A stretch of DNA of 51,577 nucleotides, from positions 15,081 through 66,657 of the forward strand of contig CAJTXM010000010.1 in the NCBI GenBank assembly GCA_910583545.1. The letters are read 5' to 3'. The translations under genes and the position numbers were made by a program. Source of the DNA: an uncultured Christensenella sp. (GTDB taxonomy: Bacteria; Bacillota; Clostridia; Christensenellales; Borkfalkiaceae). Shown here one piece after another: positions 40,611 to 49,200 of the stretch; the stretch's first letter is position 1; every line of letters begins with the position of its first letter. Under the pieces are notes generated by a model. That model saw only the letters and a list, made by a program, of their open reading frames with translations. It made no database searches and was not told the origin of the DNA.

Positions 40611-40950
40611 AGAAAAAACAGAATTGATATGCAAGATACTTTCAGATAAAAAAGCTTGCGATATAGTCTATCTTGACGTAGAAGAAAAGACCAGCCTTTG
40701 CGATTATTTCGTTATCGCCGGCGGCAGGTCTAAAACACAGGTTAAATCGCTTGCGGAAAATCTCGAAGAAAAGCTTAAAAAAGAATATGAACTTATTCCC
40801 AGGCGAGTTGAAGGGGTTCGCGGAGGCAGGTGGGCGGTTCTCGATTATACCGACGTTATCGTGCACTTGTTCGGCGACGAAGAGAGGGATTTTTACCGCC
40901 TTGAACGCCTTTGGGAAGACGGTGCGAACCTGAAAAGATATGAAGATTAA
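40600..40950 (+). CDS. rsfS: Ribosomal silencing factor RsfS
   Basis: 116 residues. The family core is clear: DIVYLDVEEKTSLCDYFVIAGGRSKTQVKSLAENLEEKL and the carboxy half WAVLDYTDVIVHLFGDEERDFYRLERLW. It binds L14 on the 50S subunit and blocks subunit joining in starvation. It overlaps the end of the nadD fusion by 11 bp, so translation is coupled. Confidence 0.95.
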   Translation: MTSKEKTELICKILSDKKACDIVYLDVEEKTSLCDYFVIAGGRSKTQVKSLAENLEEKLKKEYELIPRRVEGVRGGRWAVLDYTDVIVHLFGDEERDFYRLERLWEDGANLKRYED

Positions 40951-41189
40951 TTTTTTTTGAATTTTATTTCTTTCGGTTCCGAATAGGACGTTTTTTTGGA
41001 GCGTTTTTTTTCAACTATGTAATATACGGGTTCGGGTTTCGGAGGAGGTTGAGGCTTTTCTTCTTTCGGTTGCGCCGGCTGAGGTTTTTTTCTTGTACTC
41101 AATAGACCTATGTACGCAAGTTTTATGACGTGCACAAGGATAAAACAGATAATAAAAGTTAAAAACAAATATAATATACCGATGAACAT
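40947..41189 (-). CDS. Small single-pass membrane protein with proline-rich tail
   Basis: 80 residues from ATG 41189. One amino-terminal membrane helix (IGILYLFLTFIICFILVHVI) is followed by a Lys/Pro-rich stretch (QPKEEKPQPPPKPEP) and a basic tail. No family is recognised. TATAAT on the minus strand ends 6 nt before this ATG and no Shine-Dalgarno is visible, so it looks leaderless; the longer in-frame start at 41219 would lie upstream of the -10. It converges with rsfS with a 4-bp overlap at the stops. Confidence 0.6.
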   Translation of the reverse strand: MFIGILYLFLTFIICFILVHVIKLAYIGLLSTRKKPQPAQPKEEKPQPPPKPEPVYYIVEKKRSKKTSYSEPKEIKFKKN

Positions 41190-41268
41190 ATTTCTATTAT
41201 AGACGGCTTGATTTTGCAAATTTTGAAAAATTTGATATAAATATAAAGAAAAAAAGAGGTATTGAGCA

Positions 41269-42006
41269 ATGGAAAACGTGCATATGAATCAAACGGAATT
41301 GCGGCAGTTCAACGATTACAAAAGAAAACTGAACTTACAGGCGGCACAGGCGCAAGTAGGTAAAATAGAATACAGCCTGACCGACGCTACTGTGGATAAA
41401 GCTATTTTGAAAAAGGCGTGTCAGGAGGCAAATACCTTAAAATTAGGCGGAATTTGCGTGTTGCCTAATGCAGTGAGAATGTGTGCAAATATGCTCGGAC
41501 ATAATCCGCAGACTTCGCTTATTGCCTGTATTTCGTTTCCGCATGGCGGCGACAGTACGAAAATTAAGGTAAAAGCCGTCAAAGAAGCAATAAAGGACGG
41601 CGTCGACGAATCTGAAGTTACGGTTCCTGTCGCGTGCATAAAGGAGGGCGACTTCGGCTACGTCAAGCGTGAATTCAGGGCTTTGAAAAAGGCTGCGAAA
41701 AAGAGCGCGCTCAGAATAAATATCGAGAGTAATTTATTGACCTCTGCGGAAATTACAAAAGTATGCACGCTTGCCGTCGATTGCGGAATAACGTCGATTC
41801 GCACCTCTTCGGGCTTTTACGGTTCCGGTTTCAATGCCGAAACGATTACGGCAATAAAGAATACAGTCAAAGATAAATGTACTATTAAAGCAGACGGTGT
41901 TAGCACGCTCGGCGATGCGGAAGCCGCACTGGACGTCGGAGCAAGTATCATAGGATGTAAAAATGCAGCCGACCTTGCAAGACTTGTTTTAAAAGCGGCA
42001 GAATAA
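41269..42006 (+). CDS. DeoC-like aldolase family protein with altered active site
   Basis: 245 residues matching the TIM barrel of deoxyribose-phosphate aldolase: LGGICVLPNAVRMC, CISFPHGGDSTKIKVKAVKEAI, INIESNLLTSAEI and RTSSGFYGSGFN follow the family order. The Schiff-base lysine of the KTSTGF motif is Arg178, and the aspartate of the EIDMV motif reads Glu116 (ESEVT). The second lysine (VKASGG-type) is kept as Lys207. It may be inactive as DERA or catalyse another reaction. AGAGGT precedes the ATG. It stands alone, followed by a strong terminator. Confidence 0.75.
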   Translation: MENVHMNQTELRQFNDYKRKLNLQAAQAQVGKIEYSLTDATVDKAILKKACQEANTLKLGGICVLPNAVRMCANMLGHNPQTSLIACISFPHGGDSTKIKVKAVKEAIKDGVDESEVTVPVACIKEGDFGYVKREFRALKKAAKKSALRINIESNLLTSAEITKVCTLAVDCGITSIRTSSGFYGSGFNAETITAIKNTVKDKCTIKADGVSTLGDAEAALDVGASIIGCKNAADLARLVLKAAE

Positions 42007-42009
42007 ATA

Positions 42010-42043
42010 AGACGCCCTGCGCAAATCAATGCGCAGGGCGTCT
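42010..42043. terminator. Bidirectional terminator
   Basis: A perfect 14-bp GC-rich stem (42010-42023 with 42030-42043) between the DeoC-like gene and the converging helicase gene. Confidence 0.85.
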
Positions 42044-42044
42044 G

Positions 42045-43259
42045 TTATCTTAATAGCAATAATTTCTTTTTAGTCCGCGTTATTGCAGTATAGAGCCAAC
42101 GGTTTCTATCTTCTTTGAAAGCATAACTCTCATCAAATATTACGGTGTTGTCGAATTCGCTTCCCTGCGCTTTATGGCAGGAAATACAATAGCCGTATTC
42201 AAATCTGTTCAACGTGTACGCTCCCGAAGGTTCGCCGTCTTCGTCGTAGCTGGCAAAGTAATCGCCGTGTTTATAGATATATCTGCCGTCGGTGAAAATT
42301 CCTGTATCGAAAGGCAGAGCTTCGGGACACAGCTCATCAAGAAAATCTACTTTGAACTGCATAAAACCGATACCGGTAGAAGAATCGTAAAACGGGTTGT
42401 AAACAGTGCCGATAATTCCGTTTACAAGATTGAATCTGAAATCGGAATCTATAAACTGTTCCCAGTTATTCAACGTACATATAAGTTTATCTCCGCTTTC
42501 GGGAAACGGTCCGCGGTTAAGCATCGAGCGGATTTCATTGTTTATTGCGGTTCGCGTTTTGTTTATTCCGCAAATTATCTGATCTGCGGTTGTTAGGCAA
42601 TGTCTGCGTTTCTCGCCCGTGAAAAATCTTTTATTCAATACCGACACGCTGTCGCCGTATCTTCCGTAAGGAATATAAATTCCCTCGCGCGCCATTTGGG
42701 AAAGTTTGATAATCGGATTATCTAACTGCTGTCTTACTATTTGTCTTAACGTGAAGTCAGGCTCTTTAAGATAAGTGTTCAGACCTTCAACGGGAGGAAG
42801 CTGGGCGTTGTCACCGCAGATAATCATTTTTACGCCGAACTGTAAAAGATCGTACATCACGTCGTCGGATACCATTGAAGCCTCGTCAAGAACTATGAGC
42901 TTGATCGATTTGTCTATATTCTCACGGCGTTTGAACGACAGTTTTTCTATTTTGATTTTTTTGCCGTTTACTTCGATTTCCGTTTCCTGAGTTATCGATT
43001 GATATATCAGACGATGAAGAGTGGTAGCGGAAATTCCCTGCCTTATGAGAACTGTCGCGGCTTTACCCGTCGGCGTAACGAAGGCGACGCTTTGATCGGG
43101 GATTAATCCCAACGTTTCGGTTATCGAATATTTCAAAAGAGTACTTTTGCCCGTTCCTGCGTAACCCGCAAGGACAAAAACCTGTCTGGTTGAATTGTAA
43201 TACCAGTCCTTTATTAAACTGTCGGCGTTTTTTTGGTCTGCCGTAAGTTCATAAGTCAT
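42045..43259 (-). CDS. SF1 (Dda/RecD2-like) DNA helicase
   Basis: 404 residues. Motif I is GYAGTGKST (residues 32-40), motif Ia VTPTGKAA, motif II VLDEASMV, motif III GDNAQLPPV. A carboxy-terminal UvrD_C2-like segment (YCISCHKAQGSEFDNTVIFDE, then WLYTAITRTKKKL) completes the fold. The compact size and an SH3-like insert (about 240-340) resemble phage T4 Dda and stand-alone RecD-type 5'-3' helicases, often carried by phages. No other phage genes are adjacent. TTGTCA-17-TATAAT ends 6 nt before the ATG with no ribosome binding site. Confidence 0.87.
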   Translation of the reverse strand: MTYELTADQKNADSLIKDWYYNSTRQVFVLAGYAGTGKSTLLKYSITETLGLIPDQSVAFVTPTGKAATVLIRQGISATTLHRLIYQSITQETEIEVNGKKIKIEKLSFKRRENIDKSIKLIVLDEASMVSDDVMYDLLQFGVKMIICGDNAQLPPVEGLNTYLKEPDFTLRQIVRQQLDNPIIKLSQMAREGIYIPYGRYGDSVSVLNKRFFTGEKRRHCLTTADQIICGINKTRTAINNEIRSMLNRGPFPESGDKLICTLNNWEQFIDSDFRFNLVNGIIGTVYNPFYDSSTGIGFMQFKVDFLDELCPEALPFDTGIFTDGRYIYKHGDYFASYDEDGEPSGAYTLNRFEYGYCISCHKAQGSEFDNTVIFDESYAFKEDRNRWLYTAITRTKKKLLLLR

Positions 43260-43265
43260 AACACG

Positions 43266-43294
43266 ATTATAACATTTAAACTTTTGTTTGACAA
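43266..43294 (-). promoter_or_regulatory. Helicase promoter, leaderless geometry
   Basis: On the minus strand TTGTCA (43294-43289), 17-bp spacer, TATAAT (43271-43266), then 6 nt to ATG 43259. Confidence 0.7.
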
Positions 43295-43314
43295 GTAAAA
43301 AATATATTATATAA

Positions 43315-43343
43315 TTGACTAACGGACAAAACAGTTATATAAT
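43315..43343 (+). promoter_or_regulatory. pgi promoter
   Basis: TTGACT (43315-43320), 17-bp spacer, TATAAT (43338-43343); divergent from the helicase promoter. Confidence 0.8.
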
Positions 43344-43378
43344 AAATTTGGTAATTTATGAGAATACAGGAGGTTTGT

Positions 43379-44794
43379 ATGAAGAATAACGCAAGAGTAA
43401 CCGTTGATTTTAACTATATGATGGAAAAATCACTCGGAGACAAGGGAATAAAAGATTCTGAGCTAAAAGCAATGAATGAAAAAGCTGTAAAGGCTTTCGG
43501 GTACGTTAAGAGCAATCGCGGCAGGGACGATCTTTTTATGGGATGGACGGAACTTCCCTATAATCAGGACGAAATAGTCGAAGATATTTTGAAAACAGCC
43601 GAGAGAGTGAGGAAAAAATTCAAGTACTTCGTTGTTTTGGGTATAGGCGGAAGCGCGTTAGGTCCGATAATGGTTTTCAATGCGTTGAAACATCTTCATT
43701 ATAACGAACTTCCCGACGATAAAAGGGGCGGCCCCAAATTTTACGTCGAGGATAATGTCGACCCTGTTCGTATGCAAGCACTTTTAGACGTAATCGAACC
43801 GGAAAAAACCTGTTTTAACGTTATTTCCAAGTCGGGTGCTACGAGCGAAACGATGACGCAGTATCTGATTATTGCGGATATATTAAAGAAAAAAGGCGTA
43901 AATTTAGCCGACAATATGATTTTTACTACAGATGCAAACAGGGGTAATCTGATAAAGATTGATCAGAGCTTCGGAGGAAAAATCAAAAAATACGTACTTC
44001 CCGACGGGGTCGGCGGTAGATTTTCCGAAATGTGTCCCGTGGGACTTCTGCCTGCTGCTGTTCTGGGAATCGATATCAAAGAAATGCTCAGAGGTGCCGC
44101 TTATATGGATGAGCTTTGCTCAAAGCCTGATATCGAAAGTAATCCTGCGCTTGCCTGTGCGGTTTTGCAGTATGTAACAATGCAGCAGGGCAAAAATATT
44201 AACGTATTAATGCCTTATTCCGATAATTTGAAACTTATGGCTGACTGGTATTGCCAGCTTTGGGCGGAATCGCTCGGAAAAGCCGTTGATTACGACGGAA
44301 ACGTGGTAAATGCCGGAACAACACCCGTAAAGAGTTTGGGCGTCACCGATCAGCATTCGCAGGTACAGTTATATATCGAAGGTCCTTACGATAAAGTTAT
44401 TACGTTTATTTCGGTTGAAAAATATGCCTGTGAAATGCCGATAGCTCACGGTTGCGAAGATATTCCCGACGTTGGATTTTTGGGCGGTCATTCTATGCAG
44501 GAGCTTATTCAGGCTGAAAATAAAGCGACGGCTTACGCATTGATGCGTGCAGGCAGAATGAATTATACAATAAGAATGCCCGAAGTTACTGCGTATACTT
44601 TAGGACAGCTTATGTATATGCTTGAATTGCAGACGGCTTACACGGGCGCGCTTCTGAATATCGATACGTTCAATCAGCCCGGTGTTGAAAACGGCAAAAA
44701 AGCGACTTTTGCGCTTCTCGGTAAAAAAGGCTACGAGTCCCAGAAAAAGGAAATGGATTCTGCGCCTGCGCTTGATAAAAGGTATATCGTATAA
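43379..44794 (+). CDS. pgi: Glucose-6-phosphate isomerase
   Basis: 471 residues from ATG 43379, chosen because AGGAGG (43368-43373) lies 5 nt upstream; the in-frame ATG at 43358 precedes that site. It interconverts glucose 6-phosphate and fructose 6-phosphate. GIGGSALGPIMVFNAL (sugar-phosphate loop), VISKSGATSETMTQ, VGGRFSEMCPVGLLPAA and the late DQHSQVQLYIEG and FNQPGVENGK segments are present, the Bacillota-type enzyme. Its stop overlaps the start of the hydrolase gene (TAATG). Confidence 0.96.
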   Translation: MKNNARVTVDFNYMMEKSLGDKGIKDSELKAMNEKAVKAFGYVKSNRGRDDLFMGWTELPYNQDEIVEDILKTAERVRKKFKYFVVLGIGGSALGPIMVFNALKHLHYNELPDDKRGGPKFYVEDNVDPVRMQALLDVIEPEKTCFNVISKSGATSETMTQYLIIADILKKKGVNLADNMIFTTDANRGNLIKIDQSFGGKIKKYVLPDGVGGRFSEMCPVGLLPAAVLGIDIKEMLRGAAYMDELCSKPDIESNPALACAVLQYVTMQQGKNINVLMPYSDNLKLMADWYCQLWAESLGKAVDYDGNVVNAGTTPVKSLGVTDQHSQVQLYIEGPYDKVITFISVEKYACEMPIAHGCEDIPDVGFLGGHSMQELIQAENKATAYALMRAGRMNYTIRMPEVTAYTLGQLMYMLELQTAYTGALLNIDTFNQPGVENGKKATFALLGKKGYESQKKEMDSAPALDKRYIV

Positions 44795-45702
44795 TGTTTT
44801 TAACACTTGCGTTTTTAACCGATTATTACGTTTTTGGTAAGCGTTACGATAGAAATCCGTATTTAAAATATTTTTCGGCGGAAGATTTTGCTCTATCTGC
44901 CGAACCTGTTATTTTGCCGAAGGGATTGAAAGGCTTTTTGTACAGCAAAGACGGAATTCCTCATAAAAACGAACTTGTAATTTTCTGCCACGGAATAGGG
45001 GCAGGGCAGTGCGAATACACAACCGAAATTGCGTTTTTCTGCAATAACGGGTTTAACGTTCTGGCTGTGGACAGTTTCGGTTGCGGTTATTCAGACGGAA
45101 AGAAAATCAAAGGTATGTATGAGGGCGTTAAAACAGCCGTTTCCGCAATAGATTACGCTAAAACTCTTGATTTTGAAAAAATCTATCTCGTCGGACATAG
45201 TTGGGGAGCATATTCTGTTCTTTGTGCGTCGGCGAAACGTAAAGTTGATAAAGTTGTTGCGATCAGCGCTCCGAATACTCCTTCAAAAACTATGCAGGAG
45301 GGGGCGGCGCCTATTATTTCACGACCTCTTGCAACAATAGAACGTCCGTTCTGGTGGATTGTGAATTTACTAAAATACGGAGCAAAAGGTAATTCCAACG
45401 CTGCAAAATGCGCCGAAAAAAACGGCACGCCAACGCTTTTGGTGCACGGAGATAAAGATAGCGTTGTTACGCCTAAAAAAGCTGTATTCTACAAAGCTGA
45501 CAGCGAAAATATTATAAAGCTTTTGGCGGAAGGTAAAGCACATAATCCCTATAACACCGAAAATGCCGAAAAGCTTTTGGCGGAACTATCGGCAAAATTC
45601 AGGAATAAAAATATTGCAGACATCGATAAATTCGACTTCAAAGCTGCAACTGAAGAAGACGAAGAGGTTATGAAAAAAATATTGAATTTTTTAACCGATT
45701 AA
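44794..45702 (+). CDS. Alpha/beta hydrolase
   Basis: 302 residues. HGIGAGQ forms the oxyanion loop, GHSWG carries nucleophile Ser136, HGDKDSVV supplies the acid (Asp220 or Asp222) and KAHN the histidine (His250). The hydrophobic first residues may be a membrane anchor or simply strand 1. The fold resembles monoacylglycerol-lipase-like or peptidase S9-like hydrolases; the substrate is unknown. The start codon overlaps the pgi stop, so it is translationally coupled with pgi. Confidence 0.85.
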   Translation: MFLTLAFLTDYYVFGKRYDRNPYLKYFSAEDFALSAEPVILPKGLKGFLYSKDGIPHKNELVIFCHGIGAGQCEYTTEIAFFCNNGFNVLAVDSFGCGYSDGKKIKGMYEGVKTAVSAIDYAKTLDFEKIYLVGHSWGAYSVLCASAKRKVDKVVAISAPNTPSKTMQEGAAPIISRPLATIERPFWWIVNLLKYGAKGNSNAAKCAEKNGTPTLLVHGDKDSVVTPKKAVFYKADSENIIKLLAEGKAHNPYNTENAEKLLAELSAKFRNKNIADIDKFDFKAATEEDEEVMKKILNFLTD

Positions 45703-45731
45703 AATTTTTTATTTTTGTATTATATTTTTAC

Positions 45732-45760
45732 TTGCAAACAATTCAGCGTTGTGTTATAAT
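45732..45760 (+). promoter_or_regulatory. tRNA-Glu promoter
   Basis: TTGCAA (45732-45737), 17-bp spacer, TATAAT (45755-45760), predicted start near 45767, 13 nt before the mature tRNA. Confidence 0.8.
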
Positions 45761-45773
45761 CACAACGCTGAAT
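45741..45773. promoter_or_regulatory. Perfect 13-bp inverted repeat centred on the tRNA-Glu -10 box
   Basis: ATTCAGCGTTGTG (45741-45753) and CACAACGCTGAAT (45761-45773) are exact inverted repeats, and the 7-bp centre is TTATAAT, which contains the -10 box. This is operator-like geometry; on RNA it would not form because the left arm precedes the transcription start. Confidence 0.7.
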
Positions 45774-45779
45774 ACTTTT

Positions 45780-45854
45780 GGCCTTGTGGTCAAGCGGTTA
45801 AGACGGAGCCCTCTCAAGGCTCAATCCCGGGTTCGATTCCCGGCAGGGTCACCA
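45780..45854 (+). tRNA. tRNA-Glu(CUC)
   Basis: 75 bases including encoded CCA. Acceptor GGCCTTG pairs with CAGGGTC (two wobbles), discriminator A. Anticodon loop CTCTCAA gives CUC, and the T loop TTCGATT is canonical. The body closely follows Bacillota tRNA-Glu. It reads GAG codons. Confidence 0.93.
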
Positions 45855-45859
45855 GACGA

Positions 45860-45910
45860 GGGGTATAATAACACCCCGAAAGAGAAGTCGAATTATCGGC
45901 TTCTTTTTTT
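45860..45910 (+). terminator. Terminator after tRNA-Glu
   Basis: A small GGGGT/ACCCC hairpin (45860-45877), then GAAGTCG (45884-45890) with CGGCTTC (45897-45903) followed by seven T residues (45904-45910). Confidence 0.85.
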
Positions 45911-46106
45911 GTATTCTGTTTGGTTTATCTCTCGTTTTCGCCGTGCAAAAGTACGGCGGTAGAAATAAGGATAAGGTAATTAATTATTGTCGGCGTTTTC
46001 CAAAAAAAGCATTTCCGAAATATTTAAAAAAAAACGCCCGATGCATTCAGCAGAGGGAAACTTGGTGTTTATTTTTTACAAAAAATGAAAATATTTTTCT
46101 GTAAGG
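45911..46106. other. Intergenic stretch with no recognisable gene
   Basis: AT-rich, with one CGCCGT/ACGGCG hairpin near 45940-45958. No open frame with a ribosome binding site was seen on either strand. Confidence 0.6.
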
Positions 46107-46135
46107 TTGACATAAACTATAATGAATGTTATAAT
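46107..46135 (+). promoter_or_regulatory. Consensus promoter of the pectate lyase gene
   Basis: Perfect TTGACA (46107-46112), exactly 17 bp, perfect TATAAT (46130-46135). The leader of about 62 nt contains a T-rich tract; no operator or cre-like site is obvious. Confidence 0.85.
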
Positions 46136-46203
46136 AAAAGCGTTATCGATTTTTGCATTTTTTTGCAGAAAGCATTTGACAAAAATAAACTGAAAGAAGG
46201 AAA

Positions 46204-49200
46204 ATGATGATGAAAAGAAATGCATTAGTCGCTTTGCTTTTGGCAATTATGATGATTTTCGGTGTTGCCGTGTCGGGTTGCAAGAGCTGTGACGACGATG
46301 ACGGTCAGCAGAATCAGCAACAGCCCGATCCGTCAAATCCTATCGAGCCGGAGAAGCCCGAAGGTGAGAAGGATTCGATTATTCTTAATGTCGGCACGTT
46401 AGATTTATACATAGGCGAAAGTCAGACGCTTGTAGCCACCGTATTGCCCGAAACAGCCGATAAGACGGTTATCTGGACTTCGGACAAAACGACTGTCGCA
46501 ACGGTAGTTGACGGAAAAGTTACGGCGGTCGCTTTGGGGACTGCGATAATTACGGCGAAATCGTCTACAAATAAAACAGCTGTTTGCACCGTAAACGTAA
46601 AGGAAAGAAGCGTTTCGTCAGATTCTATCACGCTAAATAAAAATACGCTTTCGCTGTTAGTGGGCGAAAACGAAACGCTTATTGCGACGGTTCTGCCGTC
46701 AACTGCCGATCAGAAAGTTGAATGGACGTCGAATAACAATTCGGTTGCAATTGTTCTTGACGGAAAAGTTACGGCAGTAGCAAAGGGCACGGCAATAATT
46801 ACCGTTAAATCGGCAGTAAATCAAACTGCAACCTGCGTCGTAACGGTAAGCGAAAAAACAGGTACGCATATTCCTGCTGTAAGCATTGATATAAGTCAGA
46901 ACGAAGCGACGTTAGAAACAGGTCAGTCGCTGTTCCTTACCGCGACCGTTCAGCCTTCTGATTCGACCGAAACGCTTGTATGGTCGAGTTCGGACGCTTT
47001 AATAGCTTCCGTTGATCAGGGAGGAAAAGTAATTGCAAAAGCCGCAGGCAAGGCATCAATATCTGCTACGCTGTCAGGCGGTAAAAAGGCGGTATGCAAC
47101 GTTACGGTTATCGCACCTGCAATAATAGATTCGAAAATTACTTATAGCGCAATATTCAATGAAAGTTCTGCTTTTGAATGGAAAGATTCGAATGCGGTTA
47201 AGTCGACTGTACAGTATAAACTCTCAAGCGCGGGCGAATCTGCCTTTGTAGCCGTTGATGAAATGCTTATTCGTCAGAAAGACGCAACTACGGCAAGGGT
47301 TGACGTTTTAGGCCTAAAGGGCGGAGAAACGTACGATTTCAAAATCACGGATTCCGCAAATCGGACTTTAACGGCAAGTCATGTTACCGTGACATCTTAC
47401 GACAGATCGGGTTATGCGCATTTCAATTATACCGACGGCGTCGGTGCGTATAACGACGACGGATCAATTAAAAATAACGTACTTGTAATATATCTGACAA
47501 ACGAAAATAAAAACGACGTGCTTGATTATTGTTATGTCGACGGTGTAAAAGTAAATATCGCGCAGTATGTAACTGACAGTGCGGGCATCGTGCATAAAGG
47601 CATAGGCGAAATTTTCAACAACCGCAGATATTCGGGCAACGATAGAAAGAACGTCGGAATATGGAAACTTACGCAGGTTTACGGCGGAGTTTCACTGAGA
47701 ATACTCGGCGAAGTGAGTAACTCTTTCCTCGACGGTAAGACCTGCGAAATAACGGGGCTTACCGATTACGATTCGACTGATAACGGAGGTACTGTCGGCG
47801 ACAGCGGCGGTATGGCGCGTATGGTAAATGCGAAAAACGTTACAATCGAAGGCGTGGGAGAAGACGCTGTTATCAAGGGGTGGGGTTTCCACTTTGTGGC
47901 AAGCTATCGCGACGGTAAACAGAATGACGCTTCCGTGGGAAAAGGTTTTGAAGCGAGAAATATTACCTTTACCAATTATCCGGAAGACGCGCTTGGTATG
48001 GAGGGCGAACAGGGCACAGGCTACGGCTCCAACGGACAGATGAGCGGAGCAAGCAGTACTTCTTCACCTATAATCTGTCCGGTCGAGAGATGTTGGATAC
48101 ATAATAATGTGTTCTTGCAGGGCGGCGGATTGATAGCCGGCGCCGAGAGCGACAAAAACGAGGGCGACGGAAGTTGCGACTTCAAACGCGGTCGTTATTA
48201 TACATTCAGTTATAATTTTATGAAAGACTGTCATAAGACAAATCTTTTAGGTTCTTCCGATTCATCTTTGCAGTTTGACATATCTTTCCATCACAACTGG
48301 TATAACTGCGTTCAGTCAAGACAACCTCTTACAAGAAACTCGAACGTTCATTATTACAACAACTATATTTCGGGTGCGACAGACTACGTTATGTCGCCGA
48401 GGGCTAACTGCTATATTTTTGCGGAAGCGAATTATTTTTACGCCTGTAAAAATATAACCAGCGGAGCCGGCGGAGCAGTAAAGGGTTACGGTAACGTATA
48501 TAACGGAAACTATCAGGGAAATTCAATAAAGGAAGTTAAAGTCCGTACCGAAAAAGTAAGCAATTCCTGTCAGTATCAGGCGGAGAAAATAGACTATTCT
48601 GCGTTTGATACCGATCCGAAAATTTTCTATTACGACGCGTTAAACAATAAGAGCGACTGCTATATTACCGATGCCGTGACTGCGCGCAAAGTGGTTATGA
48701 TGACCGCAGGCGTAAACGGTTTCGGTAAAGCCGAAAACGAAACAGCTATGAACGAGAATACTCCCTCGGGCTCGCTTTCCGTTCCCGAAGATGGTTTGAC
48801 AATAGATTTAAAAAATATTTCGTCTTACACAGGCATGATGGGGGCGGCAAAAGCCAAAGGTCAGGCAATAACATTCAGACTTGAGCAGAAAACGCATATA
48901 AGCGTAACTTGCTCCGGAGGAGTACTTGCAAGAGATGACGGAACGGTATTTGCCGATCAGTTCACGCAATTCGACGGGGAACTTCCGGCAGGAATATATT
49001 TTATTTCGTCACAGGCGCTTGCCATTGTAAACGATAAACTCGGCGGAAACAACCTTAAAGAAGTTACAATAACCGCGTTGTCTTTCAAACCCACCGAAAC
49101 GGATGAGGAAATCGCACAGCACGTTATAGATTTAATAAATGCAATTCCCGATATTATCACTGAAAGCGCTCAATGGGCTATCAGAGACGCAAGGGACGCG

